Assembly: GCA_033398695.1 (NCBI GenBank)
Contig: CM065801.1
Coordinates: 2,542,001 to 2,606,000, forward strand
DNA: 64,000 nucleotides
Source: Orobanche coerulescens
Lineage: Eukaryota; Streptophyta; Magnoliopsida; Lamiales; Orobanchaceae
Direction: 5' to 3'
Shown: in pieces, positions 12,157-22,363 of the stretch
How positions within the stretch are numbered: position 1 is the first letter of the stretch
Layout of the letters: every line of letters starts with the position of its first letter
Translations under genes and position numbers: made by a program
Notes under the pieces: generated by a model
Told to the model about the DNA's origin: nothing
Database searches by the model: none
The model's input: the letters and a program-made list of their open reading frames with translations, nothing else

Positions 12157-13189
12157 ATCTCTCTGTCCCGATAAAAGTGGACATAACGTCTTTATTTTAT
12201 CGTATTTTATATAATAATTGCATAAAACTGCCAAAATAAACACAGACTTATGGGTCGGGCCTTCCCGTCTGTGTTTGGACGGATATTGGGCTCCACTTTT
12301 GTGGCCCAAAAAAGTGGGCTTTTTTGGCCCGGCTCAATTTTTGTCCATACGTGGAGGCCCGGCCCACGGGCTGCCCGCCGGCCCAAACTTTTCCTTTTCT
12401 TTTTCTAAAGTTATGTGTAATTATAATATTTAAAAAAGATTCTTATATATTTTATTAGATTATATTACATCTTTATATATTCATTATTGATTAAATTTAT
12501 TTTCTTATGGGAATTGTGGGTTACTTTGTATGATCTCATATGAATATATAATATTATTTCATGATTTTTTTAAATAGTGGTATTGATATATGGTCTAATA
12601 ATCAAACAAAAAAAATATTGTCGTTATCTAATAAATGATATAATGATCAAATAAAAATATTTGTATATTTATTTTCGTAATTATGGTAGTGTAGTAAATA
12701 ATATAATGATCAATTAAAAATATGTACACATTTATTCATTATTTTTATATTATGTTTAGACTTTAAAGAATTAAAAAACTATATATAATAAAAGGCCCTC
12801 GGGTCGGGCCAAGCTCGCCCGGGGCGAGCCACGAGCCTCAGTTTTTAGGGGCCAAAAAGGGCCTTTTTGGCCCGGCCATGCCCGTCTATTTTTTGTCCAG
12901 CCTGTTTGGGCCGAGCCCCCTCGTTTGCCATGTCTAATGATTGGAATAAATAATAATAAATGTTTGGTGAATATTAGAAGGTAAAAAATATTGATGATGA
13001 ATGTGTGGTGGAGATTAAAAAGTAAAAGATGATTATTTGATTTGATTGTAAAAAGTGATACATGTAAACTTAGTGAAGTGACTACTTTTTTATAGAAATG
13101 TAAACATTTAGGCGGTACTGAGCGAGTACTAGATTGACGTTCGTCCAACAATATAGGTTTGTTAATTTACTATAATATCCTTCATTAAT
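12157..13189. repeat. AT-rich region with two GC-rich repeat modules
   Basis: Two GC-rich blocks of about 150 bases, 12240-12400 and 12790-12940, are direct diverged copies. Each has GGGTCGGGCC, then TTTTTGGCCCGGC, then TTTTTGTCCA. They flank an AT-rich core of about 390 bases. This is typical of the subterminal blocks of plant non-autonomous hAT-like elements, but I cannot define termini. No gene is seen. Confidence 0.35.
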
Positions 13190-13548
13190 AACATTGTATG
13201 TTGAGTTTTTTTTTTTTGAAAATCGTAAAACGATATTCATTGGATAAAAATAGACACAATACAGCTTAGATAAGCATCAAGTACTAGCCAAAGTAAAATT
13301 ACATCAAGCCAAACATGTAATCCTAACAACAACGCCAACATATTCCACACTTGGTTATAGGCCAAATGAGTTGAGGAGGCCATAGTCTTTGAATCAATCC
13401 AACTTTGGAACATAATTTTGACCGATGCAAGCTCGAATCGACTATAACAGGTCTCGAATTGGTCCAATTTAACCATAAGCATGTTAGACGCTTGCCCGCC
13501 GTAGAAGAAGATGAGATTGATGAACATCCAAACTCCAACCTTACCCAA

Positions 13549-14060
13549 TTGGTGCTGTTCTCGGTCCGGTTCGGTCCGGGTATTGTCTTCTCGGGTCTGG
13601 ACCGTTAAGGTATCGAGTATTACCGGTTTCGGTCCTTACCGGTTCCGGGTCCCAACTTCAATACTTGTAACGGGACCGCTAACGTTTCGGGTGAGTATCG
13701 GTTCCGGGTATTCGGGCGGGTTCTCGGGTATCTTGGATCTTTAAAAGCCCTAATCACCAAAACCTCATATTCGAAACAAGAATGGAGGGCTTTTTTCAAA
13801 TGTATGCTAAGGAAATTAAGAGATAAAATTTTTAAACTTATTTTTTCTATATGTACTAATATCTTATACAATATTTTGTACGATGTATGTTTACGAAAAA
13901 TTACAAGTTCTTTTACCGGGTTAACGATTTCGGTTCTTATCGATTTCGGTTCTAACTTCGGTACTAGTATCCGGACCGCTAACGTTTTGGGTGAGTATTG
14001 GTCCGAGATATTATCGGGCGGTTCTCGGGTATACTTGGATCGCTAACAACCCTATACCCA
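13549..14060 (+). repeat. Two diverged copies of a GC-rich repeat module
   Basis: About 13640-13745 and 13920-14050 share, in the same order, GGACCGCTAACGTTT, GGGTGAGTAT, CGGG and TTCTCGGGTAT, then TTGGAT. They lie inside the 18-bp-flanked insertion. No ORF is convincing. Similar GGTCCGGGT-rich ends occur in plant hAT-type elements, but the family is not determined. Confidence 0.4.
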
Positions 14061-14375
14061 ATGCACAGAACAGAATGCTTCACTAGACCGAATCTAGTTG
14101 AAGCGTTTTCACAAACAGGTCATCTGCAGCAGCATTCATGCTCCGGATCTGCAACGATAACGCCCAAATGAACACCGCAACACGGCGGGAAATCAAACAA
14201 CGCACCACGACGGGAAAGCAAACACCGCAACACGACGGGAAAACAAACAACGTCACACGAAGATGACGAAACAAAACAACGCCGCACTCAGACGACGAAT
14301 TCAAAGAAAAACACAAAATAAAACCAAATCTATGTGACACTTATTTAGGTAAAGAAATAGAAAGGAAACGATGTG

Positions 14376-14417
14376 GAGGGGTGATTTCAGGTCAAAAAGG
14401 ATCTGAAATCACCCCTC
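14376..14417. other. Perfect 15-bp hairpin
   Basis: GAGGGGTGATTTCAG (14376-14390) and its exact reverse complement (14403-14417) surround a 12-base loop. It lies in the non-coding part of the retroposon-like insertion. Its function is unknown. Confidence 0.6.
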
Positions 14418-14499
14418 TATGAAGAAATAAGGAGAAGAAAACGAGTGGTAGATGGCTAGAGAAGACAGAAGGCGGCTAGGGTTTCTATGCCTTTTTTTT

Positions 14500-14869
14500 A
14501 TAACTCAGTTTCTAGGCTAACATCTAACTATGTGTGAGGGTAACAGCCCCGCTTTCTCATTATTGCCATCAAGTTAAATCGCGGGATTTGCACGAACTGA
14601 TCAGTGTCTTGCCGGGTTCTGCTGACGTACAACCATATCCTCCCAGGTAAGGAGAACATGAAGTCCTCATTGTGAATCGAACCCACACGGATGATATTCA
14701 GTATGGGGTCATGTCAAAGGCTTAATTAGAGCGTATATGCCCCGAGAAAGATTTTAAGTGGAGGCAAGAGGGATAGAACCCCAGACCTCCACCTCACATG
14801 ATTTTTTACACTCATGTGGTGGCCAACTGGGCTAAGCCCGTTGGTTTTGTTGTTTTGTTACTATCAACC
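14500..14869 (-). mobile_element. Possible tRNA-derived SINE
   Basis: On the minus strand TTAGCCCAGTTGG (14824-14836) matches the tRNA A box. GGGGTTCTATCCC, about 50 bases on, resembles a B box. A second B-box-like GGGTTCGATTC lies near 14680. It sits at the 5' end of the insertion with the 18-bp duplication. A T run at 14491-14500 could be its tail. It is supported only by promoter-box similarity. Confidence 0.4.
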
Positions 14870-15014
14870 AACATTGTATGTTGAGTTATTAAAGGGCACA
14901 TATGGCATTTTATTCCTAAAATAATGAAAGAAGATTTTAAAAAATATTATATAAATTTTAATTAGAAAATAAGATTTCAAAACATATTATTATATTCCGA
15001 GAAATAATTACTCA

Positions 15015-15710
15015 TGTTGACGGCTGATTTGGTCAACGTCACGCGTGCTGATCTGGACGAATGGATCGAAGCCACGTATAAAACAATAAAAAAGATGAAT
15101 TAAAAGGGATCACTAAATTTTATTAATAATCGAAATTTTGGATAGGACCGAGCAGGAGTTTTTAAGTCGATCTATCTTTTTTACTTACTTATTACAAGTT
15201 TTCTCTTTTTCTCTCTCTTATCTATTTTCTGATAAATTCAAAAAGTCTCTTTTTCTGTACACTTTCTCTATATATAGACAATCTTGGCCAATCAGGAGGT
15301 GACAGATGGAGAGTGTTGGGGAATATGTCCCAAACACTTGTTAGAGGGAAAGCATGCCTTAGACTTGTGGCGGCCTCTAAGGATCGCTTCGGGAAGGGTA
15401 TGACAGCATGCATTAATTGTCCTGTGTGCCTGTTCCGCATGCTTCTGGCGATACTTATCCGCTGGGGTCGGTCCTCGGGTCTCCCGCTGTTCTGGTCGAC
15501 CTTGTCATAATTTTGATTTGGAGCGTATTCATTTCAGATCTGGTCGGCCCTTCCGGTCTGGATATCGGGTTGGCCTAGACGTCTCTGACCGGTCCGGTCT
15601 TTAACGAGCCCAGGGGGGAGATTCGTACTCGGTCCGGCTTGTTGCTCTGATCGGGCGGTTCAGCTGACTGGAGTGCTTACGTGGATGCCAAGACGGATGG
15701 GCTATCAACA
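15015..15710 (-). mobile_element. Tat-lineage element, 3' LTR
   Basis: On the minus strand this 696-bp block starts TGTTGATAGCC and ends CCGTCAACA, with matching inverted ends TGTTGA/TCAACA. A polypurine tract precedes it (15711-15720), and a TATATATA box lies at 15269-15276. All Tat coding domains lie to its right on the same strand. The matching 5' LTR is not in the window, so the boundaries are inferred from the ends and the polypurine tract. Confidence 0.6.
15269..15276 (-). promoter_or_regulatory. TATA box in Tat LTR
   Basis: TATATATA is followed downstream on the minus strand by a CT/GA-rich leader, consistent with an LTR promoter. Confidence 0.5.
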
Positions 15711-15720
15711 AGGGCCCCCG
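15711..15720 (-). other. Polypurine tract candidate of Tat element
   Basis: Minus strand CGGGGGCCCT directly abuts the LTR start TGTTGATAG. It is an imperfect purine run, so support is moderate. Confidence 0.45.
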
Positions 15721-16088
15721 AGTCCAGGGCCGTTCCGGGGGTCGGAGCTGGATTCGTTACATAGTTAGGCCGATCCAGCTTGTTAAGGGGAACAAGATTC
15801 TCGAAGGGGCGTCTATTCGAGAGACGTGCCTATTCGATTTCTGTATACCCGTGTCATAATGAGGAACACGTGGCCAGATTTGATTCGGCGGTGCGGCCAC
15901 GCGCCATTGGTCTTCGCGACGGTTCAGCGTGCATGGATGTGCCACGCGCTGCTCATTTAATGCCCTTTCCCCCTATAAATATAGGGTTTCCGCTTCCTCC
16001 TCAATTCTCCTTCCTTCGTCCGCCATTTTCACGCCCAATTTTTGCAGAGAGAAATTTTCGGTGAGTTTTTCTTTCTTTTCTATTTAAG
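15721..16088 (+). promoter_or_regulatory. Promoter and leader of the Tat antisense ORF
   Basis: TATAAATA at 15974-15981 lies about 110 bases before the ATG at 16089 and is followed by a pyrimidine-rich leader. GGTGAGT near 16060 could be a 5' splice site. The promoter points opposite to the Tat gag-pol transcript, so the extra ORF probably has its own mRNA. Confidence 0.5.
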
Positions 16089-18165
16089 ATGTCGGATCCG
16101 AGGGATGAGACGGCGGCGGAGGAGTTGACTGTGTCGCCAGACCGCACGGGGGTGGCGGATCTGTCTATAGGCGGGGTTCCCGTCGATTGGAGTGAGGAGG
16201 AGGAAGGCGGCGAGGTCGCGAGGTCGCCGGGATCTGGAGACGTGGAGGTGGCGGTGCCGTTGGTGGTGGTCGGCGAGGATTCGGAGGAGGAAGAGGTTGA
16301 GCCTTAGGCGGCCTGGATTCGGCCTCAGCCGTCCCTTTTCGTGGAGGCGGAGTGGGACTCGGCCTCGATCCACAACACTGTTACTGAGAAGCAGTTGGTG
16401 GCCTGGCGGCGGCGGTTCAAGATCACGGCGGCGGTGCGGATGTTTGTTCCGACTCCCGAGGAGAGGCCTCACAATCCGCCTCTCGGTTGTACGGCGGTGT
16501 ATTACCGTTCTCTTTTGGCAGGGCTGAGGTTTCCGCTCCCGCTGTCTCGAGCCCAGCTTTAAGGATTTCAACAGTCTCTTCCTGTTGTAATCGGTCGGTA
16601 GATCCGGCTCAGGCTGGTTTTATCTGACAGCTCGGCATGCCATGCATAAGGAGGTGGTGTATGTGCCGGAGACCATCCACAGTTGGAAGGAGCAGTGGTT
16701 TTTCGTCGGGGGGTCGTGGGGGAGCTCGGTGGATGAGTTTGAGCTCGGCGTTATAGACACGGAGTTTCGGACCCCCCTACACTTTATTGCAAAAATGCAT
16801 AAGTGTTGTGTTTTCTTACTCTGTTCCTTTTTTTGTCTAACGCTCATCATTTGCTTTCTGTGCAGAACGCATTCCGGCGCACGAAACATCCTCCGAGTTT
16901 GACGACCGGATCGAACAACTTCTGGATCTTCCCTCTGAGCGGAGGAAGTCGCATCTTCTAGTTACTGAAGAAAACCTCTGCGCGGCCAGCCTTCGATCCA
17001 CCGATCCGTGTATCATGTCTTCCTCAGGTATTTTTTTTTAATATAAATTTTCTTCCTTTTCCAGTCCACAGGGTCAAGGTTACGTCTGGGAGGAAGGAAG
17101 CACCTGCGCAGCATGTGGCGAGATTAGCCGCCAAGGATGCCGAGCGGAGGGCGCACGCGGGTAAGCGAAAAAGGGGCGAGACTGAGCCTGAGGGCAGCGT
17201 GAACAAAGTGGAGGCTCAGCCCTCTCCTGAAGATCCTATATCCGTTCCGAGTTCTGTCTGGACGGACCGTTAGTCGATTTGGAGCGGCATTATCTTCCGG
17301 TTAATAAGGACCGGGAGGAACCCTGCGCTCAGATGAAGGGGCGGCGGTCGCGCTGGTTCCTCGAGTATGTCCGGGCGGCTACCCCAACTGCCGAGATGCT
17401 CTATCGGGTCCCTCCGGCGGTGGCAGAGTCCAGCCACATCCCTATTCGGGGCTGGTGACTAATGACATGGATTCGGCTGAGCAGATCCAGTTTGGACATG
17501 CTCTGCTCGGCCGTGCATTGGGCACTTATGTGAAGGCCACCAAGGAGTTCACGGCCCTTGTTGAGAAGCACAAGAAGGTGCCGGCCGAGCTTCAGACCCT
17601 CTGGGAGGAGCACCATCTCTGTCCTTCCCTGATTAAGTCCTTGGAGGAGGAGATAGTCTCCCTGAAGGGTGACATGGAGATTCTGGAGAGTCGGGCCCTC
17701 GAGGCCGATATGTGGAAAGTGCGAGCCGGAGAGATGACCGAGGCGGCCGAACTGGCGCATCAGCGGCGTTTGGAGACCAGGGCAGAGCACGAGGCTTATC
17801 TGAAAGAGACCACTGCTCAAATTGAACATATGACCGAGCGAGTCGGTATCTGTGAAGCCGAGGGCTATGCCAAGGGTCTGGCTGAGGGGGCAGCTGCCTT
17901 TAAGAAGACGCCTGAGTTCGAGGAGCGGATCAACCTGAACTATGTCTCCTCCTGCCATGAGATATTAGATCTCATGAAGGAAGGAAAGACAGTTGAGGAG
18001 GTCCAGGCCTATATAGTGTATCAGACGGTCGACCTGCAGGTTGAGTCTCTTGGAGCTGATGAGCCGAAGGCCGTCGAGGTTGTTGAAGATCCAGGATTGG
18101 TTCCGCCTCGTGAAGGTGAAGGACAGTCCTTCCAGGTGGCTGGCCGGGATGGTGGGGCCGAGTAG
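16089..18165 (+). pseudogene. Tat antisense extra ORF, 'putative gypsy type transposon' (PF04195-like) protein
   Basis: The ATG at 16089 opens MSDPRDETAAEELTVSPDRT with an acidic tail. A frame change near 16305 continues into VYYRSLLAGLRFPLP and MHKEVVYVPETIHSW, the conserved core of the plant PF04195 family found in Ty3/gypsy elements. The last part, 17455-18165, is open for 236 residues and is Glu/Lys-rich, predicted coiled coil. Splice-like signals occur: CTGTGCAG before 16866, CTCAGGTATTT near 17027 and TTTTCCAG before 17064. Intervening non-coding pieces are therefore partly introns rather than damage, but stops at 16305 and 16560 and later frame changes show decay. Extra ORFs antisense to gag-pol are known in the Tat lineage; their function is unknown. 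Confidence 0.65.
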
Positions 18166-18258
18166 TTTTTTTTATTTTATTTCATGTATGGCCTGCGTGC
18201 CAATTTTTCTTTCCTTTGTTTTTATCACATGTACTTTGTAGAAATGCCTCCTTGAATG

Positions 18259-18264
18259 AATAAA
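18259..18264 (+). terminator. Poly(A) signal for the antisense ORF
   Basis: AATAAA lies about 94 bases after the stop of the 236-residue frame and before the tandem array. It supports an independent plus-strand transcript. Confidence 0.45.
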
Positions 18265-18390
18265 ATCTTCTTTATAGCACCTGTTTAGTTGCTTTCTTCT
18301 GGATGTTTGGGCCAAGTTGATTCGGTCGTTGTCTTTCTTTCTTGTTCATCTTCTGTTGGTTGTGCCGATGCGAGCTCGGACTTTCATAGT

Positions 18391-19012
18391 GCCGAGGCGA
18401 GCTCGGTCTTTTAGTGCCGGATGGGCCGGTCTTATGAGGTGTCGAGGCGAGCTCGGTCTTATAGTGCCGGATGGGCCGCTCTTATGAGGTGCCGAGGCGA
18501 GCTCGGTCTCATAGTGCCGGATGAGCCAGTCTTATGAGGTGCCGAGGCGTGCTCGGTCTTATAGCGTCGGATGGGCCGGTCTTATGAGGTGCCGAGGTGA
18601 GCTCGGTCTTATAGTGCCGTATGGGCCGGTCTTATGAGGTGCCGAGGCGAGCTCGGTCTTATAGTGCCGGATGGACCGGTCTTATGAGGTGCCGAGGCGA
18701 GCTCGGTCTTATAGTGCCGGATGGGCCGGTCTTATGAGGTGCCGAGACGAGCTCAGTCTTATAGTGCCGTATGGGCCGGTCTTATGAGGCGCCGAGGCGA
18801 GCTCGATCTTAAAGTGCCGGATGGGCCGGTCTTATGAGGTGTCGAGGCGAGCTCGGTCTTATAGTGTCGTATGGGCCGGTCTTATGAGGTGCCGAGGCGT
18901 GCTCGGTCTTATAGCGCCGGATGGGCCGGTCTTATGAGGTGCCGAGGCAAGCTCGGTCTTATAGTGCCGGATGGGCAATCTTATGAGGTGCCGAGGCGAG
19001 CTCGGTCTTATA
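18391..19012. repeat. 50-bp tandem repeat array, about 12 copies
   Basis: The unit is about 50 bases and contains GCCGAGGCGAGCTCGGTCTT and, offset, GCCGGATGGGCCGGTCTTA, the second half being a diverged echo of the first. Copies differ by point changes. The array lies between the 3' ends of the convergent pol and antisense ORF. This hypervariable region of Tat/Ogre elements is a known source of satellite repeats. Confidence 0.9.
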
Positions 19013-19134
19013 CAGTGACAAAGCTAAGAATGAAATAAAGTCAAATTTTATTGATAATACCTTTTTAAATACATAGCATTCCACGGATGAGTTAATCCCT
19101 GGTCGTTCATATATTCTAGCCGGTAGGCTCCATT

Positions 19135-20306
19135 CTAAAGGACTTCACTAATCTTGTACGGTCCTTCCCACTTGGGATTAAGTGGTCCCGAATCCGGTCC
19201 CAATGCCCGTTTAAGAACGAGGTCTCCGACCTCGAAACTTCTATGGTGAACCTTGGAGTTGTAATATTTTTCGCATCTTCTTTTATAGATGGCGTTCCGA
19301 ATTTCTGCTTGGGTCCGTTTTTCGGCAATGAGGTCCAGGCTCACTTGGAGGGCCAAGTCGTTATCTTGTTCTTCGAAATGGGTTACCCGATAAGTAGGTG
19401 CCCCAATTTCGACCGGGATGACTGCCTCAGTACCGAAACCTAAGGAGAAAGGTGTTTCTCCAGTGGCGGACCGATGCATTGTTCTATAAGCCCATAAGGA
19501 TCCAGGGAGTTCTTCGGGCCAGGAAACTTTGAGTTCTTCGAGGCGATTCTTGAGGTGCTGCTTTATAATTTTTTTGACCGCCTCGACTTGTACGTTGGAT
19601 TGCGGATAGTACGGTGTGGAAAAGTTGTTTCGTATGCGGAGGCCGTCGCAGAAGGCCCAAAATTTCTTATTGTCAAATTGTTTGGCATTATCGGAGATAA
19701 TGGATTGAGGGATCCCGAACCGGCAGATGAGCGACTTCAAAATAAAATCGATTATTTTTTGTTCAGTTGTCCGTGCCATGGGCTCGGCCTCGGCCCATTT
19801 TGTGAAATAATCAACTGCGACGATGGCGTATTGTACTCCTCCCCGTCCTTTAGGTAAGGGGCCGATCAGATCAATCACCCACTTGGCGAATGGCCACGGG
19901 CAATAAACGGAAGTGAGGGTTTCTGGCGGGGATCGGATCTGAGGAGCGAAGATTTGGCATCGGACGCACATTCGCACGAGGGCGATGGCGTCTTTTTTAA
20001 GATTCGGTCAGTAATATCCTTGCCGGATCAATTTATAGGCTAGTGCCTGGCCGCCGGAATGGTTGCCGCATATACCCTCGTGCACCTCTTTGAGGGCGTA
20101 CTCTGCTTCCGACTCGGATAAGCATTTCAGCAATGGAACCGAGTACCCTCTCTTGTATAAAGTCCCATCTACGATGGTGAACCGGGCGGACTGGGTTCGA
20201 AGTGATCGTGCCTGGTCTCGGTTCTCGGGTAAAACGCCGCTCTGAAGATATCGGATTATAGGTTGCATCCATCCATGCGGTTCTGATTGTTCGGCAGCCT
20301 GGACTT
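19135..20306 (-). pseudogene. Tat-lineage integrase (C-terminal part of pol)
   Basis: The integrase zinc region (EVHEGICGNHSGG to MCVRCQIF) starts right of 20268. The catalytic core shows D in VIDLIGPLPKG, D in IISDNAKQF and E in VEAVKKIIKQH. The C-terminal WEGPYKISEVL follows. A Trp-to-stop TGA at 20008-20010 splits the zinc region from the core. Its upstream half was separated by the Athila insertion: the frame ends at 20306 and resumes at 50840. The pol poly(A) signal AATAAA on the minus strand lies near 19050. Confidence 0.88.
20302..20306. repeat. Target-site duplication (GACTT) of the Athila-type element, left copy
   Basis: GACTT directly precedes the LTR at 20307 and is repeated at 50835-50839 directly after the other LTR. 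The Tat reading frame joins across the two copies. Confidence 0.9.
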
Positions 20307-21493
20307 TGTTCCGCTCAAAATGTACTTGTAAAAATAGCGACTCGCAAGTATACGAGGCGTTTGTGGTATTGATGAGTTTACCAAGGTCGTTTCACTTGAG
20401 GATCGTTTTTATTTGTTAAAATTACAATAATTATGAATTCTCAAAATAATAATCCCTAAACATTCTGAATAATGGGTTCTGATGATTTTAGCTAATTTGC
20501 AGAAATACAAATACAGGAAATAAATCTATTTAAGAACTTTGATTACAACAATTTAAATAAGATAAAGCAGTAAGAATAAAATTACTTTAATGTAGAATTG
20601 TGTTGTTTTTGATAATAAAGATTCTAGGGATTCGGATTGTTAAATAAATAACTCGAGCGTATATCAATTTGTTAAATGTGAGATTTAATAATTAGATAAA
20701 TATTATATCTTCAGAAAAAATGATTTGATAACTTTCGTATTCACAAATTATTTTAACAGAAGTTTAAATAATCTAATTAATTCATCCAACTAAATAATAC
20801 CTTTCGGATTCATATTTAATTCCTTGGGTTAAATAGTACCTTTCGGATTAATAATTAACCTTTTTTTAATTAAATTAAGATTTACAAAAATATTTCCTTC
20901 CGGTCTCTATTTTTGTATTTGTGAATTATATCAATTTAAATTAAAGAAGGCACATTAATAAATTTAATATAAGCTCGAGTATTTAATTTAAGTCATCCTA
21001 ACCCTAGAATATAAAATTTAGCTCATATTCATATTGGCAGGTAAAATTACGAGACAGATAAATATTGACATATTCAGAATAAATATAGCAGAAATTAAAA
21101 GCACTTACTTGATGTAGATAAACTAAGTGAAAGGAAAATGCTGAAACTGATAGAGACTTATCCCAATACGCTAATTGATCCAAGCAGCTTGAATGTAACG
21201 TACGAACTTAAATTACAAAATTTTAATAATAAAAAAATATAAAGGTGAATTTTATCTGATAAAAATAATATTAACTAAGATTTATTTGAAATATAATTTG
21301 AGATGCAGTATTTATTTATGTGTATTATAATATAATTATATAAAGCATAAATACAGAAAGTAAATACAAAAACTAAATTATAAAAACTAAAATATATTCT
21401 GTATTACATTGTGCTACGCACTATTTCTCCTCTCTCTACTCTCTCTACTATTTTACTGCTTTTTTGCTTATTTTCTAAGTTGAGAGGTACTGC

Positions 21494-21501
21494 TATTTAT
21501 A
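21494..21501 (-). promoter_or_regulatory. TATA box in Athila-type LTR (3' copy)
   Basis: TATAAATA on the minus strand inside GCTATAAATAGCAG. The same box occurs in the 5' LTR at 49965-49972. Confidence 0.6.
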
Positions 21502-21635
21502 GCAGTATATCACCCTTGAAATGTGAAAGCATCTTATCTTTACAATAATTTTGCATCGTTCAAAATCAATCAACAGTACAAAGGGATGGGAGAGGAAATG
21601 GTCAGAAAGTTATCTGCAAAGTTATCAATCTGATC

Positions 21636-21965
21636 TGCCACGTCATCTCTGACGTGGTAAAAATCCCACCCCGCGCGTGAGATGCACGCGCAAATCGGAC
21701 GGTTCCGGACAGGCGCGTGTGACTCACGCGCTCCATGTAATATGGTCTTCTTCTGCCACGATGGAGGGGCGTGTGTCCGGCGTGCGGTTGGCTGACGAAG
21801 CGTGAAACGTGGCGTCGTCCTTTTGGCTGCTGCGTGACAGGTGTGTGTCAGGCGTGACGTGGATTGACACGTGTCAGTTTCTTATTGGATCATCCGTACA
21901 CGTGTGCAGCGAAGTGGGCTCAGTTGACATGTGCTGTGACGCCATGCTGACGTCATTCGGCGAAT
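21636..21965 (-). promoter_or_regulatory. ACGT-core (G-box/ABRE-like) cluster in Athila U3
   Basis: At least seven ACGT cores occur within about 330 bases upstream of the TATA box. They include the inverted pair CCACGTCA-TCTC-TGACGTGG, AACGTGGC, GTGACGTGG, ACACGTGT twice and CTGACGTCA. Such motifs bind plant bZIP/bHLH factors in stress and ABA responses. Regulation is inferred from motifs only. The same block is in the 5' LTR at about 50108-50430. Confidence 0.55.
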
Positions 21966-22363
21966 CTGATTGCGCCACTTGTCTTGATATTACTGGTCCG
22001 CGAATTTTAAGTTTTCCTCCAAAACTTTGAACGGCCATAACTTCTTTATACGAACTCGGATTCGAATAAACTTTTTAACAAAATGATCGTCTCGACGATA
22101 AGAATAAAACAAGACCACTCATGAATATATTCGGAATCTTTAAAAATATCGCTCCTAAAATGACAGATATGTCTTCTCCCGGTGTGCTAATCTGCAGATA
22201 AAATTTAATTCCCATTAATATAATAAAAATTACAAATAATCACTAAAAATTATACTAGAAGTAAAATAATACAAACACACGAAAAATAATATAAATTATC
22301 ACAAAAATAAAGAAATATATATATAATATTCTAATAAAAATACGAACAAAAGTATAACAAACA

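Larger units (their letters stand above)
13190..14887 (-). mobile_element. Retroposon-like insertion with 18-bp target-site duplication
   Basis: AACATTGTATGTTGAGTT occurs at 13190-13207 and again at 14870-14887, exactly flanking 13208-14869. Directly inside the left copy is a T run (13208-13217), that is a poly(A) tail on the minus strand. It is preceded by a LINE-3'-end-like stretch (13230-13550). Long duplications plus poly(A) are the signature of LINE-mediated retroposition. The right (5') end carries a tRNA-like SINE head. The middle holds unrelated repeat modules, so this may be a SINE/LINE mosaic or a later-interrupted insertion. No intact LINE ORF is present. Confidence 0.6.
20307..22363 (-). 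mobile_element. Athila-type element, 3' LTR
   Basis: This 2057-bp LTR runs TGTTCCGCTC to ATAACAAACA on the plus strand and is repeated at 48776-50834. I count about three dozen differences by eye, roughly 98% identity, so the insertion is fairly young. The TATA box is at 21494-21501 (minus). A block of ACGT-core motifs lies upstream in U3. Confidence 0.95.

Noticed and set aside
13237..13548. Minus-strand 103-residue ORF as an intact gene
   Set aside because: It sits next to a poly(A) tail in a LINE-like 3' region, and no LINE domain is recognisable in it.
16080..16571. Minus-strand 163-residue ORF
   Set aside because: Arg/Pro/His-rich antisense shadow of the GC-rich Tat antisense ORF.
18391..19012. 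CRISPR-like regular repeat spacing
   Set aside because: The units are contiguous diverged tandem copies without unique spacers, in a plant retrotransposon.
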